DNA of 64,000 nt from Burkholderiales bacterium. GTDB taxonomy: Bacteria > Pseudomonadota > Gammaproteobacteria > Burkholderiales > Ga0077523. Below the pieces are notes generated by a model. The model was not told the origin of the DNA. It saw only the letters and a program-made list of their open reading frames with translations, and did not search any database. The position numbers and the translations under genes were made by a program. The stretch is taken from contig JAIESW010000029.1 of NCBI GenBank assembly GCA_019745565.1, forward strand, positions 151,144-215,143, in the 5' to 3' direction. Positions 26,884 to 36,101 of the stretch are shown one piece after another; within the stretch, counting starts at the first letter, position 1; each line of letters starts with the position of its first letter.

Positions 26884-28272
26884 TCATCGTTCATCGATGG
26901 CCGCCGGCACATCCACCAGCCGTCCTGCCGCCAGCTGCGCTACGCGCCAGCTGCAATAGAACCCCTGACACCGCCCCATCATGCACCGGGTGCGCCGCTT
27001 CAGTCCGCCGAGGTCGCCCGCCGGCAGCGGCCCGCCGAGAGCCGCTTCGATCTCGTGCCGGGTCACCAGTTCGCAATGACACACGATCTCGCCCGCGTCC
27101 GGCTCCTGCCAGCGCCGCGGTCGTTCCTCGCAGAGGTTCGGTACCGGCGTCCAGATCGGCTCCGCGGTCCAGTCGAGCACACCGAAGTGCTGCGCGTACA
27201 GATCGGCCACGTGCTGCGCGATCCCGAGCGCTGCCGTCAGCCCTGTGGACCGGATGCCGCCCACGGTGATCCAGTGGCGATCGGGCAGGGCTTCGATCTG
27301 ATAGTCCTTGAACTGGGTGGCCGGACGCAGGCCCGCGTACACCGCGTTGACGGTATGGCTCGCGAGAGCGGGGACCAGCGCGCGCGCTCTGGCGACCAGG
27401 CGATCGAGCGCATTTTCGTCGACCGTTGCCACGTCGCGAGCCTCCTGGTCTTCCGCCGTCGGTCCCACCAGGAGATTGCCGTAGGCCGTGGGGCAAACCA
27501 GCACGCCCTTCGTGCGCGCGGTCGGCACCGGCAGCACGATGGAGTAGACGAGTTCGCGCGCCGGTTTGTCGAACACGACGAACTGGCCCTTCCGCGGCCG
27601 GATCTCGAACGGTGAGGTGCGGGCGATCGATTCGATCTGATCGCCGTAGAGTCCCGCCGCGTTGATGACCACCTTCGCGGTGATCTCCCCGGTGGTGGTC
27701 GCGAGCAGCCAGTGATCGTCCTCGCGTTCTCCGCCCTGCACCTCGGTGCTGCGCCGGACGATGGCACCGTGCGCCATGGCCTGGTGCACGTAGGCCAGGG
27801 GAGCCGACCACGGATCGATCACGTGCTCGCCGGGAACGAGCACGGCACCCAGCGCGCCCGGTGCCAGGTTCGGTTCGCGCGCATACAACTCGGCGGAGTC
27901 GATGAGACGGACGTCGGCGACGCCGTTGCCGTGCGCCTGCTCGACGATCGCGGGCAACTTCACCAGTTCTTCGTCGTTCCAGGCGACCACGATGCCGCCG
28001 GTCTCCACCAGGGGCAGATTGAACGCGTGGCGGACGTCCAGATACTCGCGATAGCCGGCCCGCATGCACGCCAGTTCGAGGCTTTCGGGCGGCGCGTCGA
28101 ACCCGGTGTGGAGCAGGGCGCTGTTGCCCTTGCTCGCACCCGACAGGATGTCCGCACCGCGTTCCAGGAGCACGCATTCGGCGCCCCCCAGCGCCATTCT
28201 TCGGAGGATGGCGCACCCCACGACACCGCCGCCGATCACGGCGACGTCGAAGGGTTGAGTCGGGGATTCCAT
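26884..28272 (-). CDS. GlpA-like FAD-dependent glycerol-3-phosphate dehydrogenase with BFD-type Fe-S domain
   Basis: A 462-residue flavoprotein. The N-terminal FAD motif VAVIGGGVVGCAILRRM and the GNSALLHTGFDA, RKGQFVVFDK and GIRSTGLTAALGIA blocks match the GlpA/LhgO-type DAO family. The C-terminal 80 residues form a BFD-like [2Fe-2S] domain with IVCHCE and CMMGRCQGFYC cysteines, as in anaerobic GlpA. The likely reaction is oxidation of glycerol-3-phosphate to dihydroxyacetone phosphate, with electrons passed through the Fe-S centre to the GlpB-like partner next door. A 2-hydroxyglutarate-type substrate is possible. It lies 99 bases downstream of the APC permease gene. Confidence 0.85.
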   Translation of the reverse strand: MESPTQPFDVAVIGGGVVGCAILRRMALGGAECVLLERGADILSGASKGNSALLHTGFDAPPESLELACMRAGYREYLDVRHAFNLPLVETGGIVVAWNDEELVKLPAIVEQAHGNGVADVRLIDSAELYAREPNLAPGALGAVLVPGEHVIDPWSAPLAYVHQAMAHGAIVRRSTEVQGGEREDDHWLLATTTGEITAKVVINAAGLYGDQIESIARTSPFEIRPRKGQFVVFDKPARELVYSIVLPVPTARTKGVLVCPTAYGNLLVGPTAEDQEARDVATVDENALDRLVARARALVPALASHTVNAVYAGLRPATQFKDYQIEALPDRHWITVGGIRSTGLTAALGIAQHVADLYAQHFGVLDWTAEPIWTPVPNLCEERPRRWQEPDAGEIVCHCELVTRHEIEAALGGPLPAGDLGGLKRRTRCMMGRCQGFYCSWRVAQLAAGRLVDVPAAIDER

Positions 28273-28371
28273 GGACGCGTGGACCGCCGCGGATCGGGGT
28301 AGGTTTCGTCGGGACGCACAAACGAAGAGGCGGGACCGCGAGCCCCGCCTTACCGAAGCCTACACGCAATC

Positions 28372-29955
28372 TCAGGCGACGCCGACCGCCTTCTCCGCGG
28401 CAGCGATCTCGGCCTGCCGTTTCGCGATCATGTCGCCGATCGGCGGGCCCTGGAAGCGCCGGGATTCCAGCGCGATCCAGAAGACCGCCATCGCGACCAG
28501 CAGGCCGACGATGAGGTAGCCCACCTTCTCGTTGGGCGGCTGCACCCCCACGAAGATCAGCAGCGCGCAGCCGATGATCGCGAGCACGCTCACGAACTTC
28601 GAGGCGGCCCCCAGCTCGAACGGTCCCTTCCTGGTCCACCTGCCGTTCATCTCCGCCCGCAAACCGGCAGCGATCGGGAGGATGTAGGAGATGTAGAGGA
28701 AGACGGCGCAGCCGGTCGACAGCACCACGAACGCATCGCCGTACAGGGTGGCGATGATCGACAGGATGGCACCCCACCAGATCGCGTTCACCGGCGTGCG
28801 GTGCTTGCGGCTCACTTGCTTCAATGCCCGCGAGAAGGGGAGACCGCCGTCACGGGAGAACGCGAACATCATGCGCGAGGTCGACGTCAGACCGGCCAGG
28901 GCGCAGATGTAGTTCGCGATCACGATGGCGATGATCAGGACGTCCTTGAAGATCTTCGGCATCGGCGACTGCTGCATCAGCCAGGGAAAGGCGTTCCAGC
29001 CCTGCTTGGCGCCTTCCTCGATGCTGGGCATCGCGAGGATGAACGCGCACAGCATCACGTAGCCGAACAGGAAGGACCAGAAGACCGAATGGATCATGCC
29101 GCGCGGCGCCGAGCGGGCGGCGTCGCGCGTTTCCTCGGCCGTGTGGGCCGAAGCATCGAAGCCCGTCACCGTGTAGACGCCCTGCAGCAGCCCGAGCAGG
29201 AAGATGAACGGGACCGAATGGATCACCGTGGGCCATACATTCCCGCCGGCTTCGCCGGAGTAGTTGCTGAACGTGAACAGGCGCGAGAAGTCGAGGCTCG
29301 GTGCGTAGAACAGCAGGGCGAGCGTCAGCAGCACCGCCGCGACGAAGATGAGATACCCGCTGAAGTCGGTGAGGATCGTGGTGGCCCGGATGCCGACGTG
29401 ATTGAGCCAGGCCTGCGTGACCGTGATGGCGGCGATGAAGATGGTCTGCGTCCACCAGCCCCGATCGAGCGGCGCTTCGGTGACCCAGCCCAGGGCCTTG
29501 ATGTCGAGTCCCAGCACTTCGCCGAGGAACAGGTCGCGGAACAGCAGGAACACGCCGAAGTTGACCGACGACACGACGAACAGCAGTCCCAGCAGATTGA
29601 ACCATGCGGCGACCCAGCCGTAGCCGCGTCCGCCGAGCAGCGATGCCCAGTGATAGATGCCGCCCGCCGTGGGATACGCAGATGCGATCTGCCCCATGGC
29701 TGCGGCCACCAGCAACGCGAAGAGGCACGCAAGCGGCCAGCCGAAACCGACCGATGCGCCGCCCGCTGCACTCAGCGACAGCGGAAACGCGGTGATGCCA
29801 CCCGCTAGGATGCAGATGATGGAAAACGAGATGGCGAAGTTCTGGAAAGCGCCCATGCGGCGCGACAGCTCCTGGGCGTAGCCCATGCTGTGCAGCGTCT
29901 TGACGTCTTCGTCGTGGGCGTCACTCTGCTCGTACGACTTGCTGGAATCGGCCAT
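28372..29955 (-). CDS. APC-superfamily amino acid/amine permease
   Basis: A 527-residue permease with about 12 membrane helices, starting MADSSKSYEQ and entering the membrane at FQNFAISFSIICILAGGITAF near residue 40. GQIASAYPTAGGIYHWASLLGG and the later SRMMFAFSRDGGLPFSRAL are signatures of the ACT/GABA-permease-like branch of the APC superfamily. It should import an amino acid or amine with protons or sodium. Placed at the head of the minus-strand ethanolamine/glycerol genes, it is the obvious candidate ethanolamine importer (inference). Start 29955 follows GAGAGAG. The 252-base region upstream (29956-30207) holds no gene and presumably its promoter. Confidence 0.87.
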   Translation of the reverse strand: MADSSKSYEQSDAHDEDVKTLHSMGYAQELSRRMGAFQNFAISFSIICILAGGITAFPLSLSAAGGASVGFGWPLACLFALLVAAAMGQIASAYPTAGGIYHWASLLGGRGYGWVAAWFNLLGLLFVVSSVNFGVFLLFRDLFLGEVLGLDIKALGWVTEAPLDRGWWTQTIFIAAITVTQAWLNHVGIRATTILTDFSGYLIFVAAVLLTLALLFYAPSLDFSRLFTFSNYSGEAGGNVWPTVIHSVPFIFLLGLLQGVYTVTGFDASAHTAEETRDAARSAPRGMIHSVFWSFLFGYVMLCAFILAMPSIEEGAKQGWNAFPWLMQQSPMPKIFKDVLIIAIVIANYICALAGLTSTSRMMFAFSRDGGLPFSRALKQVSRKHRTPVNAIWWGAILSIIATLYGDAFVVLSTGCAVFLYISYILPIAAGLRAEMNGRWTRKGPFELGAASKFVSVLAIIGCALLIFVGVQPPNEKVGYLIVGLLVAMAVFWIALESRRFQGPPIGDMIAKRQAEIAAAEKAVGVA

Positions 29956-30207
29956 GGTCTCTCTCGCGTGGTTATGGGCGGGTCCATCACGCCGGAACCC
30001 GGCACGAGCAGCAGCGATTGCCATGCCGGGGGCATTTGAGGCGCCAGCGATCATGCCAACGGCGTATTCCGCGTGTAAAGGTGCGGTGCATCATGAACTT
30101 GGCGCACTTGTTGCGAACTTTCCCAATCGTACGCATGCACTTCTCGGTGCACGACGGTGCTGCAGATGCACGCTTATGGGGCGAAAACCTCGCGCGCGCC
30201 GACCCGG

Positions 30208-31902
30208 TTACCTTGCGTTATCCGTCACTTGAGGTCGGTTGACTCGAACATTCTTCACCGGGCCGTGGGCCTTGAGCCAGCGTTCGACGACGTTCCAGAT
30301 CGGCTCGCCCTCAACGGCATCCGCCATGGAGGCCCAGCCGGTAACGCGATACCGTTTGTTGGCGGTGACGGGTTCGTCACCCAATCGCAGATCGGAGATG
30401 CGCCGGCCGCGCGCGGCATGGGGGTCGATCGCGTACCGAAGCCCGCCGGTGCGTACCATATCGCCTCCCTGCTGGTAGTACGGATCGGGATTGAAAAGAT
30501 TGTCAGCGACGTCCTCCAGCACGGCGTGCAGGTTCGCGCCCGTCATTTCCGTCACGGTGACCGTCGGGTAGGTGATCGCGGTCTGCGCGAGCAGCGCCTC
30601 GCGCGTGATCGTCTCGCCCGGCAGCAGCGTGGTGCCCCAGCGGAAGCCCGGCGAGAAGGCGATGGGGGTGTCCTTCTCCTGCATCAGCGCATCCAGGATC
30701 ACCTGATCGAAGGTGCCGTTGAAGTTGCCGCGGCGGTAGAGCAGCGTGTCGGTGTGCGCGAGCGGTTCGGCGAGCGCTTCCGCGTAGGGCGCGCGCAAGG
30801 TGTCGATGAGGGTCGTCATCGTCGGATCGGCCGGCAGCAGATTCGCGAAGACCGGCAGCAATCGGTAACGATAGTCGGCGACTCTGCCACTGCGCACGTC
30901 GAGATCCAGCACGCCGAGGAACTTGCCGTTCGAGCCGGCGTTGGTGACCAGCGTGCGACCGCCGGGGTTCTCGACCTCGATGGCGTCCGGCAGGGCGTCG
31001 TGGGTATGACCGCCGAGGATCGCATCCAGGCCACGAACGCGGCTTGCCAGCTTGAGATCGGTGTCCATGCCGTTGTGGGACAGCAGTACCACCACGGGCA
31101 CACCCTGCGCACGAAGGGCATCGATGGTCTTTTGCAATTCCGGCTCGCGGATACCGAAGGTCCACTCCGGCACGAAGCGCTTCGGATGCGCCACCGGCGT
31201 GTAGGGAAACGCCTGACCGATGATCGCGACCGGAACGCCGTTGATCTCGCGCACCGCATGGGACGGAAACACGGGATCCTCGAAATCCGCGGTGCGCACG
31301 TTCTGTGCGACGAAGTCGATGCGACCGCGAAAGTCGTTCTCCACGGCCGATCGCACGCGATCCGCGCCGAGCGTGAACTCCCAGTGTGCGGTCATGACGT
31401 CGACGCCGAGCGCGAGGCTGGCGGCGACCATGTCGCGGCCCTGGGTCCACAAGGCGGTGGCGGACCCCTGCCAGGTATCGCCGCCGTCGAGCAGCAGCGC
31501 GCCGGGTCGCTGCGCCTTCAGCCTCCGGACCAGCGTCGCCAGATGAGCGAAACCGCCGACCTTGCCGTACACCCGCGCGGCCTGTTCGAAATCGACATGC
31601 GAGAACGCATGGGCTTGCTCGCTGCCCGGGGTGATACCGAACGCGCGCAGCAGCCGCTCGCCGACGAGATGGGGCGGCCGGCCCTTTGCAGCACCCACGC
31701 CGATGTTCACGTCCGGTTCGCGGTAGCGGATCGGCAGCAGCTGCGCGTGGCAGTCGGTGAAGTGCAGCAGACCGACGTTGCCGAACGGCGGCACATCATA
31801 GAGTTCTGCGCCGATCTCTCCGGCGAGACTGCTGCGCGTGGCGATGGGAAGACCCGCCGCCGAGGCGGCGGCCAGGATCTGCAGGAATTCGCGTCGATGC
31901 AT
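30208..31902 (-). CDS. soxB: thiosulfohydrolase SoxB
   Basis: A 564-residue SoxB, the periplasmic dimanganese enzyme that hydrolyses sulfate from SoxY-bound cysteine S-thiosulfonate. A twin-arginine leader MHRREFLQILAAASAAG is followed by the metallophosphatase/5'-nucleotidase domain: LLHFTDCHAQLLPI, GGDTWQGSATALWTQG, AHWEFTLG, LLSHNGMD and GGHTHD. The C-terminal nucleotidase-like domain has YRRGNFNGTFDQ and NLFNPDPYYQQGGDM, all typical of SoxB. Length is standard. It is divergent from bufA and lies about 4.7 kb from soxYZAX on the same strand; the sox set is thus split by unrelated genes. Confidence 0.96.
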   Translation of the reverse strand: MHRREFLQILAAASAAGLPIATRSSLAGEIGAELYDVPPFGNVGLLHFTDCHAQLLPIRYREPDVNIGVGAAKGRPPHLVGERLLRAFGITPGSEQAHAFSHVDFEQAARVYGKVGGFAHLATLVRRLKAQRPGALLLDGGDTWQGSATALWTQGRDMVAASLALGVDVMTAHWEFTLGADRVRSAVENDFRGRIDFVAQNVRTADFEDPVFPSHAVREINGVPVAIIGQAFPYTPVAHPKRFVPEWTFGIREPELQKTIDALRAQGVPVVVLLSHNGMDTDLKLASRVRGLDAILGGHTHDALPDAIEVENPGGRTLVTNAGSNGKFLGVLDLDVRSGRVADYRYRLLPVFANLLPADPTMTTLIDTLRAPYAEALAEPLAHTDTLLYRRGNFNGTFDQVILDALMQEKDTPIAFSPGFRWGTTLLPGETITREALLAQTAITYPTVTVTEMTGANLHAVLEDVADNLFNPDPYYQQGGDMVRTGGLRYAIDPHAARGRRISDLRLGDEPVTANKRYRVTGWASMADAVEGEPIWNVVERWLKAHGPVKNVRVNRPQVTDNAR

Positions 31903-32051
31903 CAAGGGAATCCGGAGGCCGTTGCGCTTGTCCGAGGGCAAGGTACCATGCCGCCGTGCGGAATCGGCCTGAATCCAGCCGCCGATCGACCCCGTAACAC
32001 AGGGCGGCGGGCGTGGACCCGCCACCCCCCGTTCGAACCCGAGGAGAAACC

Positions 32052-32321
32052 ATGAAACACGAGCTCGTCATCCGTTCCGCGCTTGCCGGTCTGCTGGCCG
32101 TTTCCGCCGCCGGCGGTGCCCTGGCTGGAGACGACATGAAGAAGTCCGACAAGGAGAAGTGCCTGGGTGTGGCGAAGGCCGGCACCAACGACTGCGCCAG
32201 CGCCAACGGCTCCCATTCCTGCTCCGGTCAGGCGAAGAAGGACAACGATCCGAACGAGTGGAAGTACGTGGCGGCCGGCACCTGCGAAACCATGGGTGGC
32301 AAGATTCTCACGAAGAAGTAA
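32052..32321 (+). CDS. bufA: bufferin precursor (DUF2282 copper-binding RiPP peptide)
   Basis: An 89-residue exported peptide of the DUF2282/bufferin family. Residues 1-25 are a signal peptide (SAAGGALA). The mature part carries four cysteines, Cys37, Cys48, Cys57 and Cys78, in the family pattern EKC-x10-C-x8-C-x20-C, within [25 protein letters not shown] and AAGTCET. In studied bufferins the cysteines are oxidised to thiooxazole-type rings by an MNIO enzyme and the exported product binds copper. Start 32052 follows GAGGAG. bufB and bufC lie immediately downstream. The assignment rests on these motifs and the gene order. Confidence 0.92.
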   Translation: MKHELVIRSALAGLLAVSAAGGALAGDDMKKSDKEKCLGVAKAGTNDCASANGSHSCSGQAKKDNDPNEWKYVAAGTCETMGGKILTKK

Positions 32322-32369
32322 TCCGAGCAGCCCCTGGCGCCGGCGGCCGCGAGCCGCCGGTGTCGTTTC

Positions 32370-33194
32370 ATGAACACACTTGCACGCCGCGACTGCGGTA
32401 TCGGACTGCGAGCCCGGCACTACCGGGATTTCCTCGACGGCGAGCCCGATGTCGGCTGGCTCGAGGTCCACAGCGAGAACTATTTCGGCGACGGCGGTTT
32501 CGATCTGCACGTGCTCGAGCGCGTGCGTGCCCGCTATCCGGTGAGCCTGCATGGCGTCGGTCTGTCGCTGGGGTCGGCCGACGGACTGCGTGCGCGCCAT
32601 CTCGAGCGCCTCGTCCGCCTGGCCGATCGCATCGAGCCTGCGCTGGTATCCGAACATCTGTGCTGGGGCGCATGGGGGGAACGCCACTTCAACGATCTGC
32701 TGCCGATGCCGTTTACCGACGAGGCACTCACGATGATGATCGATCGGGTGGCGCAGGTGCAGGAACGCCTGCGGCGAAAGATCCTGGTGGAGAACGTCTC
32801 GAGCTACGTGACCTACCGCGATTCCACGATGAGCGAGATGGAATTCCTAGCGGCGCTCGCTCGGCGCAGCGGTTGCGGACTGTTGTTGGACGTCAACAAT
32901 CTGCACGTGAATGCGGTCAATCACGGGCATGACGCGGAAGCGGAACTGGCCCGCGTGCCGGCGGGCGTCGTCGGCGAGATCCATCTGGCCGGGCACAGCG
33001 TGGTCGACGAACTGCTGGTGGACGATCACGGCTCGCGTGTGAGTGGCGCGGTGTGGCAGCTGTACGAGTCGGCGTGTCGTCGCCTGGGATCGGTGCCCAC
33101 CCTGATCGAATGGGACACCGGCGTGCCCGAGCTGCCGGTGCTGCTTGATGAAGCGGCGCGCGCGACGAGGATCCGGGAGTCCGTTGATGGCTGA
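32370..33194 (+). CDS. bufB: MNIO (DUF692) enzyme BufB, bufferin-modifying
   Basis: A 274-residue DUF692 TIM-barrel protein, the multinuclear non-haem iron-dependent oxidative enzyme family that includes MbnB. Diagnostic segments: LEVHSENYF near residue 31, [51 protein letters not shown] and LIEWDT. These supply the His/Glu/Asp iron ligands. It would modify cysteine residues of the BufA precursor, in the cytosol before export. It lies 48 bases after bufA, and its last eight bases overlap the start of bufC. No missing ligand motif was seen. Confidence 0.93.
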   Translation: MNTLARRDCGIGLRARHYRDFLDGEPDVGWLEVHSENYFGDGGFDLHVLERVRARYPVSLHGVGLSLGSADGLRARHLERLVRLADRIEPALVSEHLCWGAWGERHFNDLLPMPFTDEALTMMIDRVAQVQERLRRKILVENVSSYVTYRDSTMSEMEFLAALARRSGCGLLLDVNNLHVNAVNHGHDAEAELARVPAGVVGEIHLAGHSVVDELLVDDHGSRVSGAVWQLYESACRRLGSVPTLIEWDTGVPELPVLLDEAARATRIRESVDG

Positions 33195-33957
33195 CCTCGC
33201 GACGATCCAGTCGGTGTTCGCGGAGGTGCTGCGCAATGCCGCGGCATCCGTCGATGAACGAGCCGTGTTCAACAGCACCGGGGAATCGCTCGCGGAGCGC
33301 CTGGCGCTGTATCGAGGCAACGTCTTCGCCAACGGGCGCAAGGCGCTCGCAGCTGCCTATCCCGTCGTCGAGCAATTGGTGGGTGGTGAGTTCTTCGATG
33401 GGCTTGCGCGCGAGTACGGCCGTCGATCGCCTTCGAGCAATGGCGATCTCACGGTGTACGGTGAGCGCTTCGGTGAGTTCCTCGACGGCTTCGAGCACGT
33501 CCGCGACTTGCCGTATCTGCCGGACGTCGCACGACTCGAATGGGCCGTGCATCGGGCGCACTACGCGGCCGATGCCGAGCGGCTCGATCTGATCGCGCTG
33601 GCGGCGATTCCGGTCGAGAGCCAGGGGGCGCTGCGCCCACGGCTGCATCCGGCGTGTGCGCTGCTCGTCTCGCGTTGGCCGCTGGTCCGCATCCGGGCCG
33701 TGCATCAGCACGATCATGTGGGCGACCGGCATGTCGAGTTCGACGACGGACCTCACCGATGCATGGTGTATCGCCCCGAGTGGCGTGTCGTGGTCGGCGA
33801 AGTCGGCGTGGCGGGACACGCCTTTCTGGAATCGGCGCTGTCGGGAGCGGTGCTGGACCGATGCGTCGACGCGGCACTGGCGGCCGACGCGTCGTTCGAT
33901 CTCGGTCAGGCGCTGGCGGCCTGGATCGAGGCGCGGGTGATCGTGGCGCTCGACTGA
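33187..33957 (+). CDS. bufC: BufC, DUF2063-domain partner of the MNIO enzyme
   Basis: A 256-residue protein with an N-terminal DUF2063 domain ([36 protein letters not shown], and [20 protein letters not shown]). The C-terminal half (after about residue 150) looks like a beta-rich accessory domain. In bufferin and methanobactin-like pathways this family binds the precursor leader and presents it to the DUF692 enzyme. The ATG at 33187 lies inside the end of bufB (eight-base overlap), giving coupled translation. The gene stops four bases before the end of the convergent redoxin/copper protein gene. Confidence 0.88.
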   Translation: MADLATIQSVFAEVLRNAAASVDERAVFNSTGESLAERLALYRGNVFANGRKALAAAYPVVEQLVGGEFFDGLAREYGRRSPSSNGDLTVYGERFGEFLDGFEHVRDLPYLPDVARLEWAVHRAHYAADAERLDLIALAAIPVESQGALRPRLHPACALLVSRWPLVRIRAVHQHDHVGDRHVEFDDGPHRCMVYRPEWRVVVGEVGVAGHAFLESALSGAVLDRCVDAALAADASFDLGQALAAWIEARVIVALD

Positions 33958-33961
33958 CGCG

Positions 33962-35722
33962 TCAGCGCGCTTCGGCCGTCTTCGCCGCGTCCGGCCCTTC
34001 GTCCAGGTAGCGGAAGCGGATCCACCCGGCGTTCATCTCCTCCCAGGTCTGGTCGCCCCAACGCACGGTCTTGTCCGGGTCGGGATTCGCGGGATTCTGC
34101 GCGGAGTTGTCCCAGGTCATGTCGAAGACGATCCTGGTGCCGGCCGGGAAGACTTTGGGCTCCTCGAAGATGTACACCGTCTGCCAGTTGAAGTCGTACT
34201 TCGGTACGTTGAGCAGCACCTCCTGACGCCCGTCCGGATAGACGGCCGTGAACCGCGAAGCCTTGCCGCGCAGGTGGGCATGGGGCATCAGCGTGTACAC
34301 CATCACCGGGCGGTCATAGACGTATTCCACCGTCTCGGTGTGGGCCTTGGCATGCGGCGGTATGGAGAGGTTGCCCTTGTACAGGAACGTGAGGCGCAGC
34401 GGATGCTGCGGCGGTTTGTCGGCGAAGTAGTAGCCGACACGCGTCACGTCGCGGATGCTCTTCCCGTTCGGCGTGTAGTGCATCTGGAACTGAAGCTGCG
34501 CATTCTTGCGCAGCAGCACGCCGGTGTCGTCCGGATAGAAGAACGTGTTCTTGCCGGGCGAATAGCCGCCGAAAGCCGCAAGCTGTCCCACACGCACTTC
34601 CTGGGACTGCGCATCGTCGATCCCGGTCAACACGTGATGCACCACCGATCGATCGCCGGGCAGGACTTCCACGCCGCGGACCCAGACGTCGCGCCCTACC
34701 GGATTCGGGAGACTTGGATACCGGTAGTTCACCACGCCGGTCGCGGGCACATCGAATGCAGGGACTTCGACCACCAGGTCCGGCGTGCCGAGCGTCCATT
34801 CGGAGGGGACCGGCGTCTGCGATGTCAGCGGGTCCGGACCTGCGCCGCGCGGCGCACCCGCCTCGATCCAGTGCACCAGCGTCTGCAACTCCGTCGTGCT
34901 CAACGAACGATCGCCGACGAAGTGGCCATACTGCGGATCAGCGTGCCAGGGCGGCATGCGCTTGGTGCGGAGCACCTCGCGGATCATCGGCGCGAACCCG
35001 CGCACCATGTCGTAGCTGGTCATTGCCCAGGGCGCGACACCACCGTTGCGATGACACGCGACGCAGTTCTTCTGCAGCAACGGTGCGATGGTCTCCGAAT
35101 AGGAGATGGCCGCGTGAGCGCTGGTCCGACCCCGCTCGGGAAAGTTGACGAGGCAACCAGCGGTCTGCGTTCGTGTGGTCGCCACCGGTTGCCCCGCGAG
35201 CATCGCGTCCAGCGCGTCGGCCAGATAGCGCTTGGTCGGCACCGGCTTCTGCTTCTCGTAGTCGAGACGGTCGTCCAGTGCACCGCGATACGTGAGTTGC
35301 CAGGTCTTCGGATCGATCACGAAGACTTCGGCCGTGCGTTCGACGCCGAGCGCCTCCCCGACCAGTTGCGCTTCGTCCTTCAGCACCGGAATGTCGAACC
35401 CGAACTCCTTTGCTTCCGTGACGATGGCCGTGCGGTCGTCCTGGAGGTTGGAGTTGATCAGCAGGAACTCGACCCCGCGGTCGCGGTAGCTGTCACGAAG
35501 TTCGCGCAATGCGGGCAGCGCCTGACGCACGATGGGGCAGCCGTTGCCTTGCACCATCAAGACCACGGCCTTGGCGTCCGATAGATAGCGGAGCTCGTGG
35601 GAGACGCCGTTCTGGTCGAGCAGGCGGAAGTTGTCGACGCGGTCGCCGGGGGCGGCGGCGTATGTGGCATCGAGGGAGCAAATATTCGCGATAAGCAGGC
35701 TTGAGAAGAGGATGCGTTTCAT
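33962..35722 (-). CDS. redoxin - cytochrome c - copper monooxygenase-like fusion protein
   Basis: A 586-residue exported three-part protein. After a leader (residues 1-23) comes a thioredoxin/peroxiredoxin-like domain to about residue 175 (single Cys62 in GNGCPIVRQ). Next is a c-type haem segment, CVACH at 220-224, with MPPWHAD. Residues 300-580 resemble the PHM/DBM type II copper monooxygenase core. Candidate copper ligands are all present: His362-His363 (VVHHVLTG), His415 (QMHYTP), His481 and His483 (MPHAHLRG) and Met563 (WEEMN). It ends four bases from bufC, convergently. Function unknown; copper dependence would fit the adjacent bufferin operon (inference). Confidence 0.75.
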   Translation of the reverse strand: MKRILFSSLLIANICSLDATYAAAPGDRVDNFRLLDQNGVSHELRYLSDAKAVVLMVQGNGCPIVRQALPALRELRDSYRDRGVEFLLINSNLQDDRTAIVTEAKEFGFDIPVLKDEAQLVGEALGVERTAEVFVIDPKTWQLTYRGALDDRLDYEKQKPVPTKRYLADALDAMLAGQPVATTRTQTAGCLVNFPERGRTSAHAAISYSETIAPLLQKNCVACHRNGGVAPWAMTSYDMVRGFAPMIREVLRTKRMPPWHADPQYGHFVGDRSLSTTELQTLVHWIEAGAPRGAGPDPLTSQTPVPSEWTLGTPDLVVEVPAFDVPATGVVNYRYPSLPNPVGRDVWVRGVEVLPGDRSVVHHVLTGIDDAQSQEVRVGQLAAFGGYSPGKNTFFYPDDTGVLLRKNAQLQFQMHYTPNGKSIRDVTRVGYYFADKPPQHPLRLTFLYKGNLSIPPHAKAHTETVEYVYDRPVMVYTLMPHAHLRGKASRFTAVYPDGRQEVLLNVPKYDFNWQTVYIFEEPKVFPAGTRIVFDMTWDNSAQNPANPDPDKTVRWGDQTWEEMNAGWIRFRYLDEGPDAAKTAEAR

Positions 35723-35858
35723 CGCGGATTCCCAAAGCTCGAAGAGCGCACATTTTGCGCCACAAGATTCGGTTGGAGCAGGCGAACTTCCTTCGGCAGT
35801 TTAGAGCACGAGTTCGGTGTTACACTGAAACCGTGTCTTTTTATGGTGTGAGTCGACC

Positions 35859-36101
35859 ATGAAGAACGTTACGATCACGCTCGACGAGGAAGTCGCGGCT
35901 TGGGCGCGGGTTCACGCTGCGCGGCAAGACATGAGCGTTTCCAGAATGATCGGGAGAATGCTCGAGCAACGTATGCGCGAATCGGCGGAGTACGAGGAAT
36001 CGATGCGCCGTTTTCTCGCCCGCAAGCCGGTCAAGGTGAGCCGTGGCCGTGCCCGCTATCCGACGCGAGAGGAGTTGCATGATCGCTCCCGTCTTCGTTG
36101 A
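35859..36101 (+). CDS. ribbon-helix-helix antitoxin
   Basis: An 80-residue protein beginning MKNVTITLDEEVAAWARVHAARQDMSVSRMIGRML, the beta-strand plus two helices of CopG/RHH DNA-binding antitoxins; the charged C-terminal part would neutralise the partner toxin. The PIN-domain toxin gene overlaps its 3' end by 23 bases. An imperfect operator candidate, ATGGT/ACCAT at 35843-35847 and 35856-35860, overlaps the start codon, and TACACT at 35821 could be a -10 element. The pair is inserted on the opposite strand inside the sox region and may be a mobile addiction module. Confidence 0.82.
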   Translation: MKNVTITLDEEVAAWARVHAARQDMSVSRMIGRMLEQRMRESAEYEESMRRFLARKPVKVSRGRARYPTREELHDRSRLR

